NCBI GenBank assembly: GCA_028292485.1
Contig: JAQGMG010000016.1
Location: forward strand, 1 to 64,000
Length of the DNA: 64,000 nt
Reading direction: 5' to 3'
Source of the DNA: Rhodocyclales bacterium
GTDB lineage: Bacteria; Pseudomonadota; Gammaproteobacteria; Burkholderiales; Rhodocyclaceae
In this document: positions 36,543-45,037 of the stretch, piece by piece
Position numbering within the stretch: the stretch's first letter is position 1
Layout of the letters: each line of letters begins with the position of its first letter
Notes under the pieces: generated by a model
Databases searched by the model: none
Told to the model about the DNA's origin: nothing
What the model saw: only the letters and a program-made list of their open reading frames with translations
Position numbers and translations under genes: made by a program

Positions 36543-36995
36543 CTAGAGCGAGACGCCCTTCGCCATCATCGACGCGCAAAACACCACGCCCAGCAGCAAG
36601 ACCATCTCCAGGCGCAGCACCAGTCTCAGCGATGCAAACTGCTTTTCCGTGAGAACGGGAGCCTTGCCTTGCCGCGTGTCTTTGCGCCACGACAGGAACT
36701 GCACCGTCGGATAGATCGATAGCACGCCGACAATGGCAAACAACGCCAGCTTGGCGATGAAGAACTGGTTTGAGAAATAGTAGGCGCTGCCTTTTTCGAA
36801 ATGGAAGACGCGCAGGAAGCCGACGGCAAGAATGACAACGGCAAATATGCCGTACCACATGTCGCATTTCTGAAGCTTCGTGGCTTCGGCCAGAGTCGGC
36901 GTTCTGGTAAAGGCCAGCCACTCGTAGAAAACCGTGGCGAAGATGCCGAATGCGGCGACGAAATGCAGGAAAGCGAAGAATGCATTGACGGCCAT
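36543..36995 (-). CDS. DUF2214 family membrane protein
   Basis: Integral membrane protein of 150 residues with four hydrophobic segments. It matches the DUF2214 pattern as I know it: KLQKCDMWYGIFAVVILAVG, FLRVFHFEKGSAYYFSNQFF and LSIYPTVQFLSWR. Function not established. ATG 36995 is preferred (GGGAGCTCCAAC upstream on its strand); the longer frame is not membrane-like. Confidence 0.83.
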   Translation of the reverse strand: MAVNAFFAFLHFVAAFGIFATVFYEWLAFTRTPTLAEATKLQKCDMWYGIFAVVILAVGFLRVFHFEKGSAYYFSNQFFIAKLALFAIVGVLSIYPTVQFLSWRKDTRQGKAPVLTEKQFASLRLVLRLEMVLLLGVVFCASMMAKGVSL

Positions 36996-37084
36996 GTTGG
37001 AGCTCCCACGCGTGATCAGACTCTCGTTCGGTGATGCCGGGCCCTCGGTACCCGCCATCCGTCGATCATGAAAAACAAAGTGCT

Positions 37085-37106
37085 CCGGGTTGCCCGGGCA
37101 ACCCGG
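37085..37106. repeat. 22-base perfect palindrome
   Basis: CCGGGTTGCCC is followed directly by its complement GGGCAACCCGG. It lies just after the stop of the lipoprotein gene when read on the minus strand. There is no T-run, so it may be a protein-binding site or a weak terminator. Confidence 0.6.
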
Positions 37107-37117
37107 CAAGGTTGCGC

Positions 37118-37708
37118 TCAGTTCAGGGCCACCAGAGCGTCCTTGTTGTTTCTCGCGATCGAGCGAATTACCTTGTTATAGAAATCGGGCATGTTCTTTT
37201 CAACGCCCGGCTTGATGCCTGAAAACATCGAGCCTTCGATTTCTTCGCGGCCCTTCAAGGTTTTTTCGTATATTTTGCTGCCGGATTTATCCAGTACGGA
37301 AACCAGCAGTTCGTACGAGAAGTCTCCGTTGACCATGCCGTCAAAGCTCCACGAAAGGATTTTTACCTCAAGCAGTTTCTGGGGTTGATCTCCAGTGGCG
37401 TTTTGAAATCCAAGACTCTTCAACTCTTGTTGCAGATCCTGAGCTATCTGTTCTGCAAGCGGCTTGTTCTGATAATTGCTGACGTCAAACGGAAGCGAGA
37501 AGCTGCCGCGATAGCTGCCAATGAACGACGGGTCTTTTCCTCCGGTTTTCACTTCGGGTCGCTGGTCTGAAACAGAGGTCTTCACGCTCGCTCCATTGCT
37601 TGCCAGGTTTTTGGTCGCAGGCTTGTAGTCCATGTTGACCTGCTGCCCGGCAGCGCAGCCTGTAAGAACAAGCGCTGTACCAAGGCAAATCAATATTCCT
37701 CTAAGCAT
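37118..37708 (-). CDS. YajG-like lipoprotein
   Basis: Predicted lipoprotein of 196 residues with lipobox VLTGC (Cys18). The body (FDVSNYQNKPLAEQIAQDLQQELKSLGFQ; LEVKILSWSFDGMVNGDFSYELLVSV) has the pattern of YajG-type outer-membrane lipoproteins: an N-terminal binding region followed by a strand-rich domain. No partner gene is adjacent. Function unknown. Confidence 0.72.
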   Translation of the reverse strand: MLRGILICLGTALVLTGCAAGQQVNMDYKPATKNLASNGASVKTSVSDQRPEVKTGGKDPSFIGSYRGSFSLPFDVSNYQNKPLAEQIAQDLQQELKSLGFQNATGDQPQKLLEVKILSWSFDGMVNGDFSYELLVSVLDKSGSKIYEKTLKGREEIEGSMFSGIKPGVEKNMPDFYNKVIRSIARNNKDALVALN

Positions 37709-37783
37709 TTCTATCCCCGTAATTATTGGTGTTTTCTTATCTGTTGATTGCGCTCGCTCAGCATAGGACAGTGGCGTCGTGAC

Positions 37784-38005
37784 TTATCGCTTCTTGCCAC
37801 CCAGGACGAGCAAAAGCCCGCCAACCGCGATGGCGCCAATGCCGACCCACATCGGAACATTGACGGTCTCCTGCTCCTTTGCGGAGATCTCGATCGGACC
37901 GAGTTTGACGACCGTGGTGTCTTTTGTATAACTGAAACCGCCGTAGGCAAGACCAAGAGCGCCTCCCACGATCAGAACGATTGCTACGAGTTTGATTGGG
38001 TTCAT
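37784..38005 (-). CDS. DUF3185 family small membrane protein
   Basis: Protein of 73 residues with two membrane segments (IKLVAIVLIVGGALGLAYGG and MWVGIGAIAVGGLLLVLGG) joined by a soluble loop FSYTKDTTVVKLGPIEISAKEQETVN. The arrangement and the loop match DUF3185 proteins, which have no known function. Confidence 0.83.
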   Translation of the reverse strand: MNPIKLVAIVLIVGGALGLAYGGFSYTKDTTVVKLGPIEISAKEQETVNVPMWVGIGAIAVGGLLLVLGGKKR

Positions 38006-38195
38006 ATCGTCGGGTCCTCAGGCTCAACACCAAGACTCCTGGCGCCCGCGGCGCTGAAGCTGGTGTAATTTGGGGCATTGAAGCACAAGTTGATCAGAGC
38101 GTGGCTCATTGCAGTGTCATGTCGCTTCAGGCGAGGGCGTGCATGAGAGAATCCACGCCTTCCCGCGCGTACGCGTTACCTGTTCTCTATCCCGC

Positions 38196-39203
38196 ATGTC
38201 CCTATCCGAACAAAGCATCACCCATCTCGTCGTTCACAAACTCATCAAAGACCAGCACGGCCCGGCGAGCATGTCGCTGCGGCAGGGAACGAGTCCCGTT
38301 ACGGCTTCTGCGCAGCGGCTTGTCGACGACATCAGCCAGCACTACGCCGACAAGCTGGGCAAAGGCTATGGCAGGTTCGAGGAGGACGAAGCCAGCTTTC
38401 CGATGCCGCGCCTGATCCGTCAGCATGTGGTGGAGCAGAGCCTCGACTTTTCGGCGTTGTCGCGACAGATGATGGAGCACCTGCAGGTGCGCATGGATGC
38501 CGAACAACTGGCCAGTGGTGGCTATGTGTTGATTGCGCGCTTGCGCAACAGCCTGTCGGATCACCTGTTGGTGGCGATCATCACCGAGGCGATGGGCACG
38601 GCGATCACCGAGAGTCTGGATATCGTCGATAGCGCGCACCTGGATTTCGCCAATATGCGGGTGGCGGGGCGCATCGATCTGCAGGCCTGGCAGAACGGTG
38701 CGGAGCGTTACATCAGTTTCCTGAAGGGGCGCAGCGAGGTAGCGCAATATTTCAAGCTGTTTCTTGGCTGCAATGATGTTGTCATCGCATTGAAAGAGAC
38801 GCAGAAGCTGGTCAGGACGCTGGGACACTTCGCGGATACCCAAGGCCTGGAGCAGGGCGCGCGTGATGAATTGATGCAGCGCGCCCATGGTTACCTTGAT
38901 GAGCTGGGCGAGAGCAGTACGCCAGTGAGCCTTGGCGATGCGGCAGAGAAAATATGGCCCGACGCGCCGGAGCGCTTGCGTCACGCGCTTGACGATGACG
39001 CGCTGGACCTTGCCAGCGGCTTCGTGCCGGATCGCCGGGCGATTCGCCCGCTGGTGCGTTTCAAGGCGAACGCACCGCAGTGGAAGCTGGAGTTCGATCG
39101 GGCGAGCCTGCGTTCGGGCGCCGTCGTATACGACAGAAAATCGGACACGGTGATCCTGTCAAACGTCCCGGAGCAGTTGAAGCGCGCCTTGATGGAAGAG
39201 TAA
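38196..39203 (+). CDS. Nucleoid-associated protein YejK/NdpA
   Basis: Protein of 335 residues of the NdpA/YejK family, which binds the nucleoid. It starts MSLSEQSITHLVVHKLIKDQHGPAS and has ISQHYADKLGKGYGRFEED, LDIVDSAHLDFANMRVAGRID, YISFLKGRSEVAQYFKLFLGC and the end VILSNVPEQLKRALMEE. ATG 38196 is used because the conserved part begins there; the open frame reaches ATG 38109. Monocistronic. Confidence 0.92.
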   Translation: MSLSEQSITHLVVHKLIKDQHGPASMSLRQGTSPVTASAQRLVDDISQHYADKLGKGYGRFEEDEASFPMPRLIRQHVVEQSLDFSALSRQMMEHLQVRMDAEQLASGGYVLIARLRNSLSDHLLVAIITEAMGTAITESLDIVDSAHLDFANMRVAGRIDLQAWQNGAERYISFLKGRSEVAQYFKLFLGCNDVVIALKETQKLVRTLGHFADTQGLEQGARDELMQRAHGYLDELGESSTPVSLGDAAEKIWPDAPERLRHALDDDALDLASGFVPDRRAIRPLVRFKANAPQWKLEFDRASLRSGAVVYDRKSDTVILSNVPEQLKRALMEE

Positions 39204-39269
39204 GTTCATCGGGTAGAGACTTGTGCCCGCGCTGGGCACGCGTATTGCGATTCTCATGGCTCATTCTCG

Positions 39270-41723
39270 ATGGGTCTCACGATGAACCTCCCTCCGGCAG
39301 CGTTGATGCATCGCGCACTGTTTATCCTGCTCGCTGTCACGGGTGCTGGCATCCTGTTGCTGGCGATCTACGTCGCCGCGCTCTTTCCCGGTTTGCCGAG
39401 CATCGAGAAGTTGCGTGAGGCACGTGTATCGCGGCCGAGTGTGCTGCTTGCGCTGGATGGCACGCCCATCGCCAGTTTCAGCCAGAAGCAGCAGGAGCAT
39501 GTGGCCCTCAAGGATGTCTCGCCGAACGTGCTTGCGGCGCTGCTGACGACGGAAGACCATCGCTTCTACAAGCATCACGGCGTCGATATCAGCCGCACCG
39601 TTTCCGCGGTACGGCACACGCTCAAGGGCAATACGCAAGGCGGTTCGACGATCACACAGCAGCTGGCGCGCAATCTCTTCCCCGAGGAAATCGGCAGGCA
39701 ACGCAGCGTGAATCGCAAGGTGCGTGAAATTATTACCGCCTTGAGAATCGAGCGTGCCTATACCAAGGATGAAATTCTCGAGACCTATCTCAATACCGTA
39801 CCGTTTCTGTACAACGTCGTCGGCATCGAAATGGCGGCGCGCACGTATTACGACAAGTCAGCCGCCGACCTCGATGTACTCGAAAGTGCAACCTTGATCG
39901 GCATGCTCAAGGGCACGAGTTACTACAACCCGGTGATCAACCCCGAGCGTGCGCAGAAGCGGCGCAATGTGGTGCTCGGGCAGATGGTCAAGTACAAGGC
40001 CTTGCCCGAAGCGGACTTCGACAACTTGAAGGAAAAGCCGCTCAATGTGCACTTCAACAAGCAGGCCGACCCCGCTGGTGTCGCACCACACTTCGCCGCG
40101 CAGGCGCGCAAGTGGCTCATCGAGTGGGCTGACCAGAACGACTTCAACCTGTACACCGATGGTCTGGTAGTTCAGAGCACCATCGACCTGCATCTGCAGC
40201 AAGCCGCCAACAGTGCGGTTGAGCGGCAGGCGCAAGCCTTGCAGACGATTTTCGATGTGGAGTGGGGTCAAGGCTCGGGCCAGATGCTTTCAAGTTCGAC
40301 AGCGGCTTACACCGCGATGCATCGCAAGGTCGAACCCTTCCGCTATTTCTGGAGTTCGCATCCCGAGTTGCTGGACGCATTCGTGCGCGAGACACCGGAA
40401 TACAGGCAGGCAATCGCGGCGGGCGCTGTGCCAGCGGCTGCCAGCCAGCAAGTCAAGCAGGATGCCAAGGCAATGGCCGCGCTGCGGCTTGCCAAGACGC
40501 AGCTGGAAGCGGGCTTCGTCGCTATCGATCCGCACTCGGGCGAGGTGCGTGCGTGGGTCGGCAGCCGCAATTTCGTCGATGATCAATACGACCATGTCAT
40601 ACAGGCGGAGCGTCAGCCGGGTTCCACGTTCAAGCCCTTTGTTTATGGCGCTGCGCTCGAGCGGGGCATTCAACCTGATCATGTCTACTACGACAAACCC
40701 GTGGAGTTGCGCTTCACCGATGGCACGGTATGGCGTCCGACGGACATGACGGGCCCCAGCGGCGAACCGATGTCGCTGCGTCAAGGCCTGATCTACTCCA
40801 AGAACACGATCACGGCACAGGTCATGCAGGATGTCGGCATACCGAGCATTGTCGGCCTGGCGCAAGCCATGGGCGTGAACCAGAGCAAGCTCGACCCGGT
40901 ACCTTCGCTGGCACTCGGCACCAGCCCGGTTACCCTGATGGAAATGGCCTCGTCATACGCGACCATTGCCAACCAGGGCGAGTACCACAAACCCGTTTTC
41001 ATCAAATCGATTGCGGACCGGGATGGCAGAGTGCTGGCCCGGTTTGGCAACGACCCGCCTACCCGCGCCATGTCGCAGAACACCGCGCTGGAGCTGATCG
41101 ACATGATGCGCGGCGTCGTCAATCGCGGTACGGGCACGGCAGTCAAGACGCGCTTCGGCATCGTCGCCGATATCGCTGGCAAGACCGGCACCACGCAGAA
41201 CAATACCGATGGCTGGTTCATCCTCATGCATCCCGATCTCGTTGCTGGCGCCTGGGTCGGCTTCAACGATGCGCGCGTGACCATGCGCAGCAACTACTGG
41301 GGGCAGGGTGGGCATAACGCGATCCTCATCGTGGGCGATTTTTTCCGCGGCTCGATGAACAGCAAGATCATCGATGCCAAAGCGACATTCCCGCAGGCGC
41401 CGAGCGCAACCATGATGGCCAGACTGAATCTGCCCGAACAGGACTGGGCCACGGATACGGGCGGCGTTGTCACGGAGGTGCCGCCGAGTAACGCGGCGCC
41501 GGCCATCATCACGATACGCGGCGATGCCAATGGTGTTGTCATAGAGAACGCGCGTGAGACGGGCAGCAGCGTGCCGCGTGCAGAAAAAGGCGCACCGAAA
41601 GACGCGCAGGAAATCGAGAAGATACTCAGTGGCATGGGGCGCGACCCTACGACCGGCGCGGTGGTCGTTCCGGTTGCTGCGCGCAAGCCGGAGGCCAGGT
41701 CCTCCGGGCCACAGGCGGAGTAG
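39270..41723 (+). CDS. Class A penicillin-binding protein (PBP1A family)
   Basis: Bifunctional peptidoglycan synthase, anchored by one N-terminal membrane segment (ALFILLAVTGAGILLLAIYV). The glycosyltransferase has the catalytic Glu in LTTEDHRFYKHHGVD and QGGSTITQQLARNLF. The transpeptidase has SxxK in PGSTFKPF, SxN in SKNTITA and KTGTT. The 817-residue protein has an insertion of about 100 residues between the domains (DVEWGQGSGQML through AVPAAASQQVKQ) and a loosely structured C-terminal tail after about residue 700. The start could also be ATG 39282. Confidence 0.94.
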   Translation: MGLTMNLPPAALMHRALFILLAVTGAGILLLAIYVAALFPGLPSIEKLREARVSRPSVLLALDGTPIASFSQKQQEHVALKDVSPNVLAALLTTEDHRFYKHHGVDISRTVSAVRHTLKGNTQGGSTITQQLARNLFPEEIGRQRSVNRKVREIITALRIERAYTKDEILETYLNTVPFLYNVVGIEMAARTYYDKSAADLDVLESATLIGMLKGTSYYNPVINPERAQKRRNVVLGQMVKYKALPEADFDNLKEKPLNVHFNKQADPAGVAPHFAAQARKWLIEWADQNDFNLYTDGLVVQSTIDLHLQQAANSAVERQAQALQTIFDVEWGQGSGQMLSSSTAAYTAMHRKVEPFRYFWSSHPELLDAFVRETPEYRQAIAAGAVPAAASQQVKQDAKAMAALRLAKTQLEAGFVAIDPHSGEVRAWVGSRNFVDDQYDHVIQAERQPGSTFKPFVYGAALERGIQPDHVYYDKPVELRFTDGTVWRPTDMTGPSGEPMSLRQGLIYSKNTITAQVMQDVGIPSIVGLAQAMGVNQSKLDPVPSLALGTSPVTLMEMASSYATIANQGEYHKPVFIKSIADRDGRVLARFGNDPPTRAMSQNTALELIDMMRGVVNRGTGTAVKTRFGIVADIAGKTGTTQNNTDGWFILMHPDLVAGAWVGFNDARVTMRSNYWGQGGHNAILIVGDFFRGSMNSKIIDAKATFPQAPSATMMARLNLPEQDWATDTGGVVTEVPPSNAAPAIITIRGDANGVVIENARETGSSVPRAEKGAPKDAQEIEKILSGMGRDPTTGAVVVPVAARKPEARSSGPQAE

Positions 41724-41772
41724 CTTCGCCGGGCTTCCCGATTCCCGCGGAGTGCGAACAGGTGAGTCTGTC

Positions 41773-41837
41773 ATTCCCGCTTTGCGAGCTTTCCGCTTAT
41801 GCGGAAATGCCTGCCTACCCCGCTACGCGGGAATGAC
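41773..41837. repeat. 65-base nested palindromic repeat, copy 2
   Basis: Same unit as 36464-36528: outer arms ATTCCCGC/GCGGGAAT, inner TTTCCGC-TTAT-GCGGAAA hairpin. It lies 50 bases after the PBP stop; a truncated GATTCCCGCGGA at about 41739 may be a decayed neighbour. Confidence 0.9.
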
Positions 41838-41992
41838 GGACTTGTTCAATGCGTACAGTCCCTGCGGCGATCCCACGGACCCTCCCGGCAACAAGCTGTG
41901 GAACAATGCAGCGTCTGACTCACAGCGCAAACAACATGATCAGAAGGCTGGCCGATCGCCACAATCATAGTCACTTGCCTGGGGTGCGCTGA

Positions 41993-43006
41993 ATGCGTCG
42001 TCTGGCTTCGTTTGCAGGTGTCATCGGTGTTGCCCTGGCAATCGGCTCGCCATTCTTGCTCAGTGGCGGGGACGTGTTCGACAGCTTGCGTAATGTGTCG
42101 AGCCACGTTGTCCTGGTGCTCGCCGCCGTCGCCCTGTTCAGCGCACTTGCAAAAGCCGCCAAGCTGCAACTGCTGCTGCAGGGTCTCGGGCAACGCATCA
42201 GTTTCTTCCATACCTTCTCTATATCCCTGGCCACCGATTTTGCGTTTCTCGCCTCGCCGGCAGGTGCTGCAGGATATGCCGTAAACATAGCGCTGCTGCG
42301 CCGCGCGGGCGCACCCTGGAGTCTGGCGACAACCGTGGTAGGTGCCGATCAGGCGCTCGACCTGCTGTTCTTCGCGGTCGCTGTGCCTGTCGCAGTGTTC
42401 TGCTCCCTCGGCCCGCTGGCGGATGTTCTGCCGGAAATCAGTCTGCGAGCTTACGTCGTAATGCTGATCGCATTTGTGCTGGGCCTTGGTGTCTTGTGGT
42501 CTGGTCGGCGCCGCGTGTTGTCGGTTGTGCATACGGTGATCGGCAAGACGCCGTGGTTGCATTCGCGCCAGGAACATCTGCAACAGTTCCTTGGCGAGAT
42601 GCGCACACAGATGCTGGCGCTGCTGCGTGGCAATCACTGGAGCAACTGCGCAGTGCTGATGTTCACGGCAATACAGTGGTTGCTGCGTTACGGTGCCCTG
42701 TGGTTCGTGCTGAGCGAATTGGGGCACCGCTTGCCATTCGGCTTCGTGCTCGTGCTGCAAGCGGTGGTATTGCACCTGGCGCAGTGGACCGGTATTCCTG
42801 CGGGCGGTGGCGGGGCCGACCTTGGCCTTGCGGCAGCGCTGGCACCGTGGGTGACAAAGTCCATCATGGCAAGCGTATTGTTGTTATGGCGGTTCGCCAC
42901 GCTTTATTTCCCGCTGCTCATCGGCTTGCTCAGCCTCGTCGCGCTGTTTGGTTCGTGGCGAGTCGCTACCGATCTCGATCATCTGCCGGATGACAGCGCG
43001 CGCTGA
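41993..43006 (+). CDS. Flippase-like membrane protein (LPG synthase TM / UPF0104 family)
   Basis: Integral membrane protein of 337 residues with eight or nine hydrophobic segments. Conserved-looking pieces are DFAFLASPAGAAGYAVNIALLRRAG, VVGADQALDLLFF and QWTGIPAGGGGADLGLAAAL, the pattern of the MprF membrane-domain/AglD superfamily, some members of which move lipids across the bilayer. There is no soluble synthase domain, so it is not a complete MprF. It overlaps the next gene by 17 bases, implying coupling. Confidence 0.82.
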   Translation: MRRLASFAGVIGVALAIGSPFLLSGGDVFDSLRNVSSHVVLVLAAVALFSALAKAAKLQLLLQGLGQRISFFHTFSISLATDFAFLASPAGAAGYAVNIALLRRAGAPWSLATTVVGADQALDLLFFAVAVPVAVFCSLGPLADVLPEISLRAYVVMLIAFVLGLGVLWSGRRRVLSVVHTVIGKTPWLHSRQEHLQQFLGEMRTQMLALLRGNHWSNCAVLMFTAIQWLLRYGALWFVLSELGHRLPFGFVLVLQAVVLHLAQWTGIPAGGGGADLGLAAALAPWVTKSIMASVLLLWRFATLYFPLLIGLLSLVALFGSWRVATDLDHLPDDSAR

Positions 43007-44171
43007 GAACCCATTGCTCGTCGCACTGGCCCTGTCGCTCGGGCCGGCGCTGGCGCTTGGCATCGGGCGCTTCGCCTACGCCTTGTTATTGCCTGCCATG
43101 CGTGAGGATCTTGCACTGAGCTTTGCTGCAGCTGGCGCACTCAACACCGCAAACGCGGCGGGGTATCTGATCGGTGCGCTTGGCAGTGTGAGCTGGGCGC
43201 GTCGCTACGGCATGCGTGGCGTGTTGCTGGGTGGTTGCGTGCTCACCCTGTTTGGCCTTGGCCTGTGCGGGCTGACCGGCAATTACAGCCTCCTCCTCTT
43301 GTTGCGATTCGTGGCAGGCCTGAGCGGAGCGATGGTGTTCAGCATTGGTGGCATGCTCGTCGCACAGCTGGCGAGCGGGCATCCACAACGTGCCGGCCTG
43401 CTATTGGGCGTGTATTACAGCGGCATAGGTTTCGGGGTAGTCGTTGCTGCCTTGCTGGTGCCGGTACTGCTGGACACGGGGCCGCACGGTTGGCAGCTTG
43501 CGTGGCTGGGCCTGACGGCGGCAGGGGCGCTGGCCACTGCATTGATCTGGCGCCCGAGCGGGACGATACACAGCGCAGATGCGCATCACGCAGCGACACC
43601 ACATATGCCGATACGCCAGCTGACACACGCGCTGCGCGCCTCGCTGCTTGGTTATTTCCTGTTCGGGGTTGGCTATATCGGCTACATGACTTTCAACATT
43701 GCGCTGCTCAAGGAGCGCGGTGCGACGCAATTGCAAGTGACTGCATTCTTCAGCTTGCTGGGTCTGGCTGTGTGCGTGTCATCGCGCCTGTGGGCGCGTC
43801 TGCTCGATCGTTTCCGCGACGGTAAACCCATGGCCGTTCTCAATGCTCTGGTCGGTATCGCCGCGCTATTGCCGCTGTGCTCATCAGCGATGACAATCGC
43901 ATTGATGTCGGGCGTGCTGTTCGGTGCATGCTTCGTGTCTGCGGTGGCGTCGACCACGGCAATCGTTCGCCACAATCTGACGCCGGCTCAATGGCCGTTC
44001 GGCATCGCGTTGTTTACGTCGATCTTCGCACTCGGACAGATCGTCGGCCCGGCGCTGACGGGGTGGCTGTCGGACAGCGGCGGGCTTGAGAAGGGGTTGC
44101 TGTTTTCCGGCTGCATCCTGCTGCTGGGGGCAGCCGTGGCGACGCGTCAGCGCGCCCTGGATGTAGGGTGA
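42990..44171 (+). CDS. MFS transporter, YbfB/YjiJ-like
   Basis: Major facilitator protein of 393 residues with 12 membrane segments. The start region LSLGPALALGIGRFAYALLLPAMREDL is characteristic of the YbfB/YjiJ subfamily; GGMLVAQLASGHPQRAGLLLG and LWARLLDRFRDGKPMAVLN are the internal loops. Substrate unknown. ATG 42990 lies inside the previous gene; the conserved sequence begins there. The stop is within the left arm of a long inverted repeat. Confidence 0.87.
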   Translation: MTARAENPLLVALALSLGPALALGIGRFAYALLLPAMREDLALSFAAAGALNTANAAGYLIGALGSVSWARRYGMRGVLLGGCVLTLFGLGLCGLTGNYSLLLLLRFVAGLSGAMVFSIGGMLVAQLASGHPQRAGLLLGVYYSGIGFGVVVAALLVPVLLDTGPHGWQLAWLGLTAAGALATALIWRPSGTIHSADAHHAATPHMPIRQLTHALRASLLGYFLFGVGYIGYMTFNIALLKERGATQLQVTAFFSLLGLAVCVSSRLWARLLDRFRDGKPMAVLNALVGIAALLPLCSSAMTIALMSGVLFGACFVSAVASTTAIVRHNLTPAQWPFGIALFTSIFALGQIVGPALTGWLSDSGGLEKGLLFSGCILLLGAAVATRQRALDVG

Positions 44172-44251
44172 CAGTGAGCAAAGCGAACTGCACCGTCGGA
44201 GTGAGGTGGTGCGGCAGTGATGGTGCAGTTCGCTTTGCTCACTGACACCCT
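44165..44251. repeat. Long inverted repeat between convergent genes (GTAG-type, REP-like)
   Basis: AGGGTGACAGTGAGCAAAGC... (44165-44194) pairs with 44222-44251 over 30 bases with one mismatch, around a 27-base loop. The arms begin near GTAGGGTG and, read from the other side, GTAG again, as in paired REP elements. It covers the MFS stop codon and ends 15 bases before the carboxylesterase stop, so it probably ends transcription from both sides. Confidence 0.8.
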
Positions 44252-44265
44252 GCGACTACACCTGT

Positions 44266-44949
44266 CTACGCCAGCACCGTCGCCAGCCAGGCTTCGATGT
44301 CGCGCACCTCTTCAGCACTGACCGAGTGGGCCATCGGGTAACCGTGCCAGCTCAGGGCATAGCCTTGATCCTGCAACAGCTTGGCCGATTGCTGACCGAA
44401 GCCGTAAGGAATCACGCCGTCACTATGTCCATGCGCCATGAAGATCGGCACATCACGATTGGCGGCGTGATCTGCGGCGACAAACGTGTCGGCCAGCGGC
44501 AGATAGGTGGACAGCGCCATGATGCCGGCGAGGCGTTGCGTGTGCCGCAGCGCGGTGTGCAGGGCGATGGCGCCGCCCTGCGAGAAACCAGCCAGTACGA
44601 TGTTCGCATCGGATATGCCACGTGCATTCTCGCGAGCGATCAGCGCTTCGATCTGCTTTGCGGATTCTTCGATGCCTTGCGGGTCTTCACGTCGCTGTGA
44701 GAAATCCGGCGAAAGGATGTCGTACCAGGCGCGCATGATGTAACCGTTATTGATGGTCACCGGACGTGTCGGCGCATGCGGAAAGACGAAGCGTGTGGCA
44801 GGCAGTCGTGCTTTATTGAACTCGTGCACGATGGGTTCGAAGTCATGCCCATCCGCGCCCAGGCCGTGCATCCAGATCACGGCATGTGTTGGACTTGCGC
44901 CGGTTTCGACTTCGACAGTGGGAAGGAGTTGGGCTGTTGGTGTGTTCAT
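44266..44949 (-). CDS. Carboxylesterase / phospholipase family alpha/beta hydrolase
   Basis: Serine hydrolase of 227 residues in the YpfH/EstB-like carboxylesterase family. It has the oxyanion region VIWMHGLGADGHDF, nucleophile Ser in VLAGFSQGGAIAL, the acid region in MAHGHSDGVIPYGFG and the His in YPMAHSVSAEEVRDI. ATG 44949 starts at MNTPTAQLLP; the longer frame is not conserved. Cytoplasmic, substrate probably short-chain esters. Confidence 0.92.
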   Translation of the reverse strand: MNTPTAQLLPTVEVETGASPTHAVIWMHGLGADGHDFEPIVHEFNKARLPATRFVFPHAPTRPVTINNGYIMRAWYDILSPDFSQRREDPQGIEESAKQIEALIARENARGISDANIVLAGFSQGGAIALHTALRHTQRLAGIMALSTYLPLADTFVAADHAANRDVPIFMAHGHSDGVIPYGFGQQSAKLLQDQGYALSWHGYPMAHSVSAEEVRDIEAWLATVLA

Positions 44950-44995
44950 GATGATTCCTTGCTGGATCGATCCTGTTCCATGAAGCTTGCCATAA

Positions 44996-45033
44996 TTAGG
45001 GTGGATCCGGAGTGCCGCGACGATCCACCCTAA
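44996..45033. repeat. GTAG-type inverted repeat between carboxylesterase and ABC-F genes
   Basis: TTAGGGTGGATC (44996-45007) and GATCCACCCTAA (45022-45033) form a 12-pair stem around a 14-base loop. On the minus strand it begins four bases after the ABC-F stop, where the text reads GTAGCGCCTTAGGGTGG. It resembles the AGGGTG arms of the repeat at 44165. Confidence 0.75.
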
Positions 45034-45037
45034 GGCG

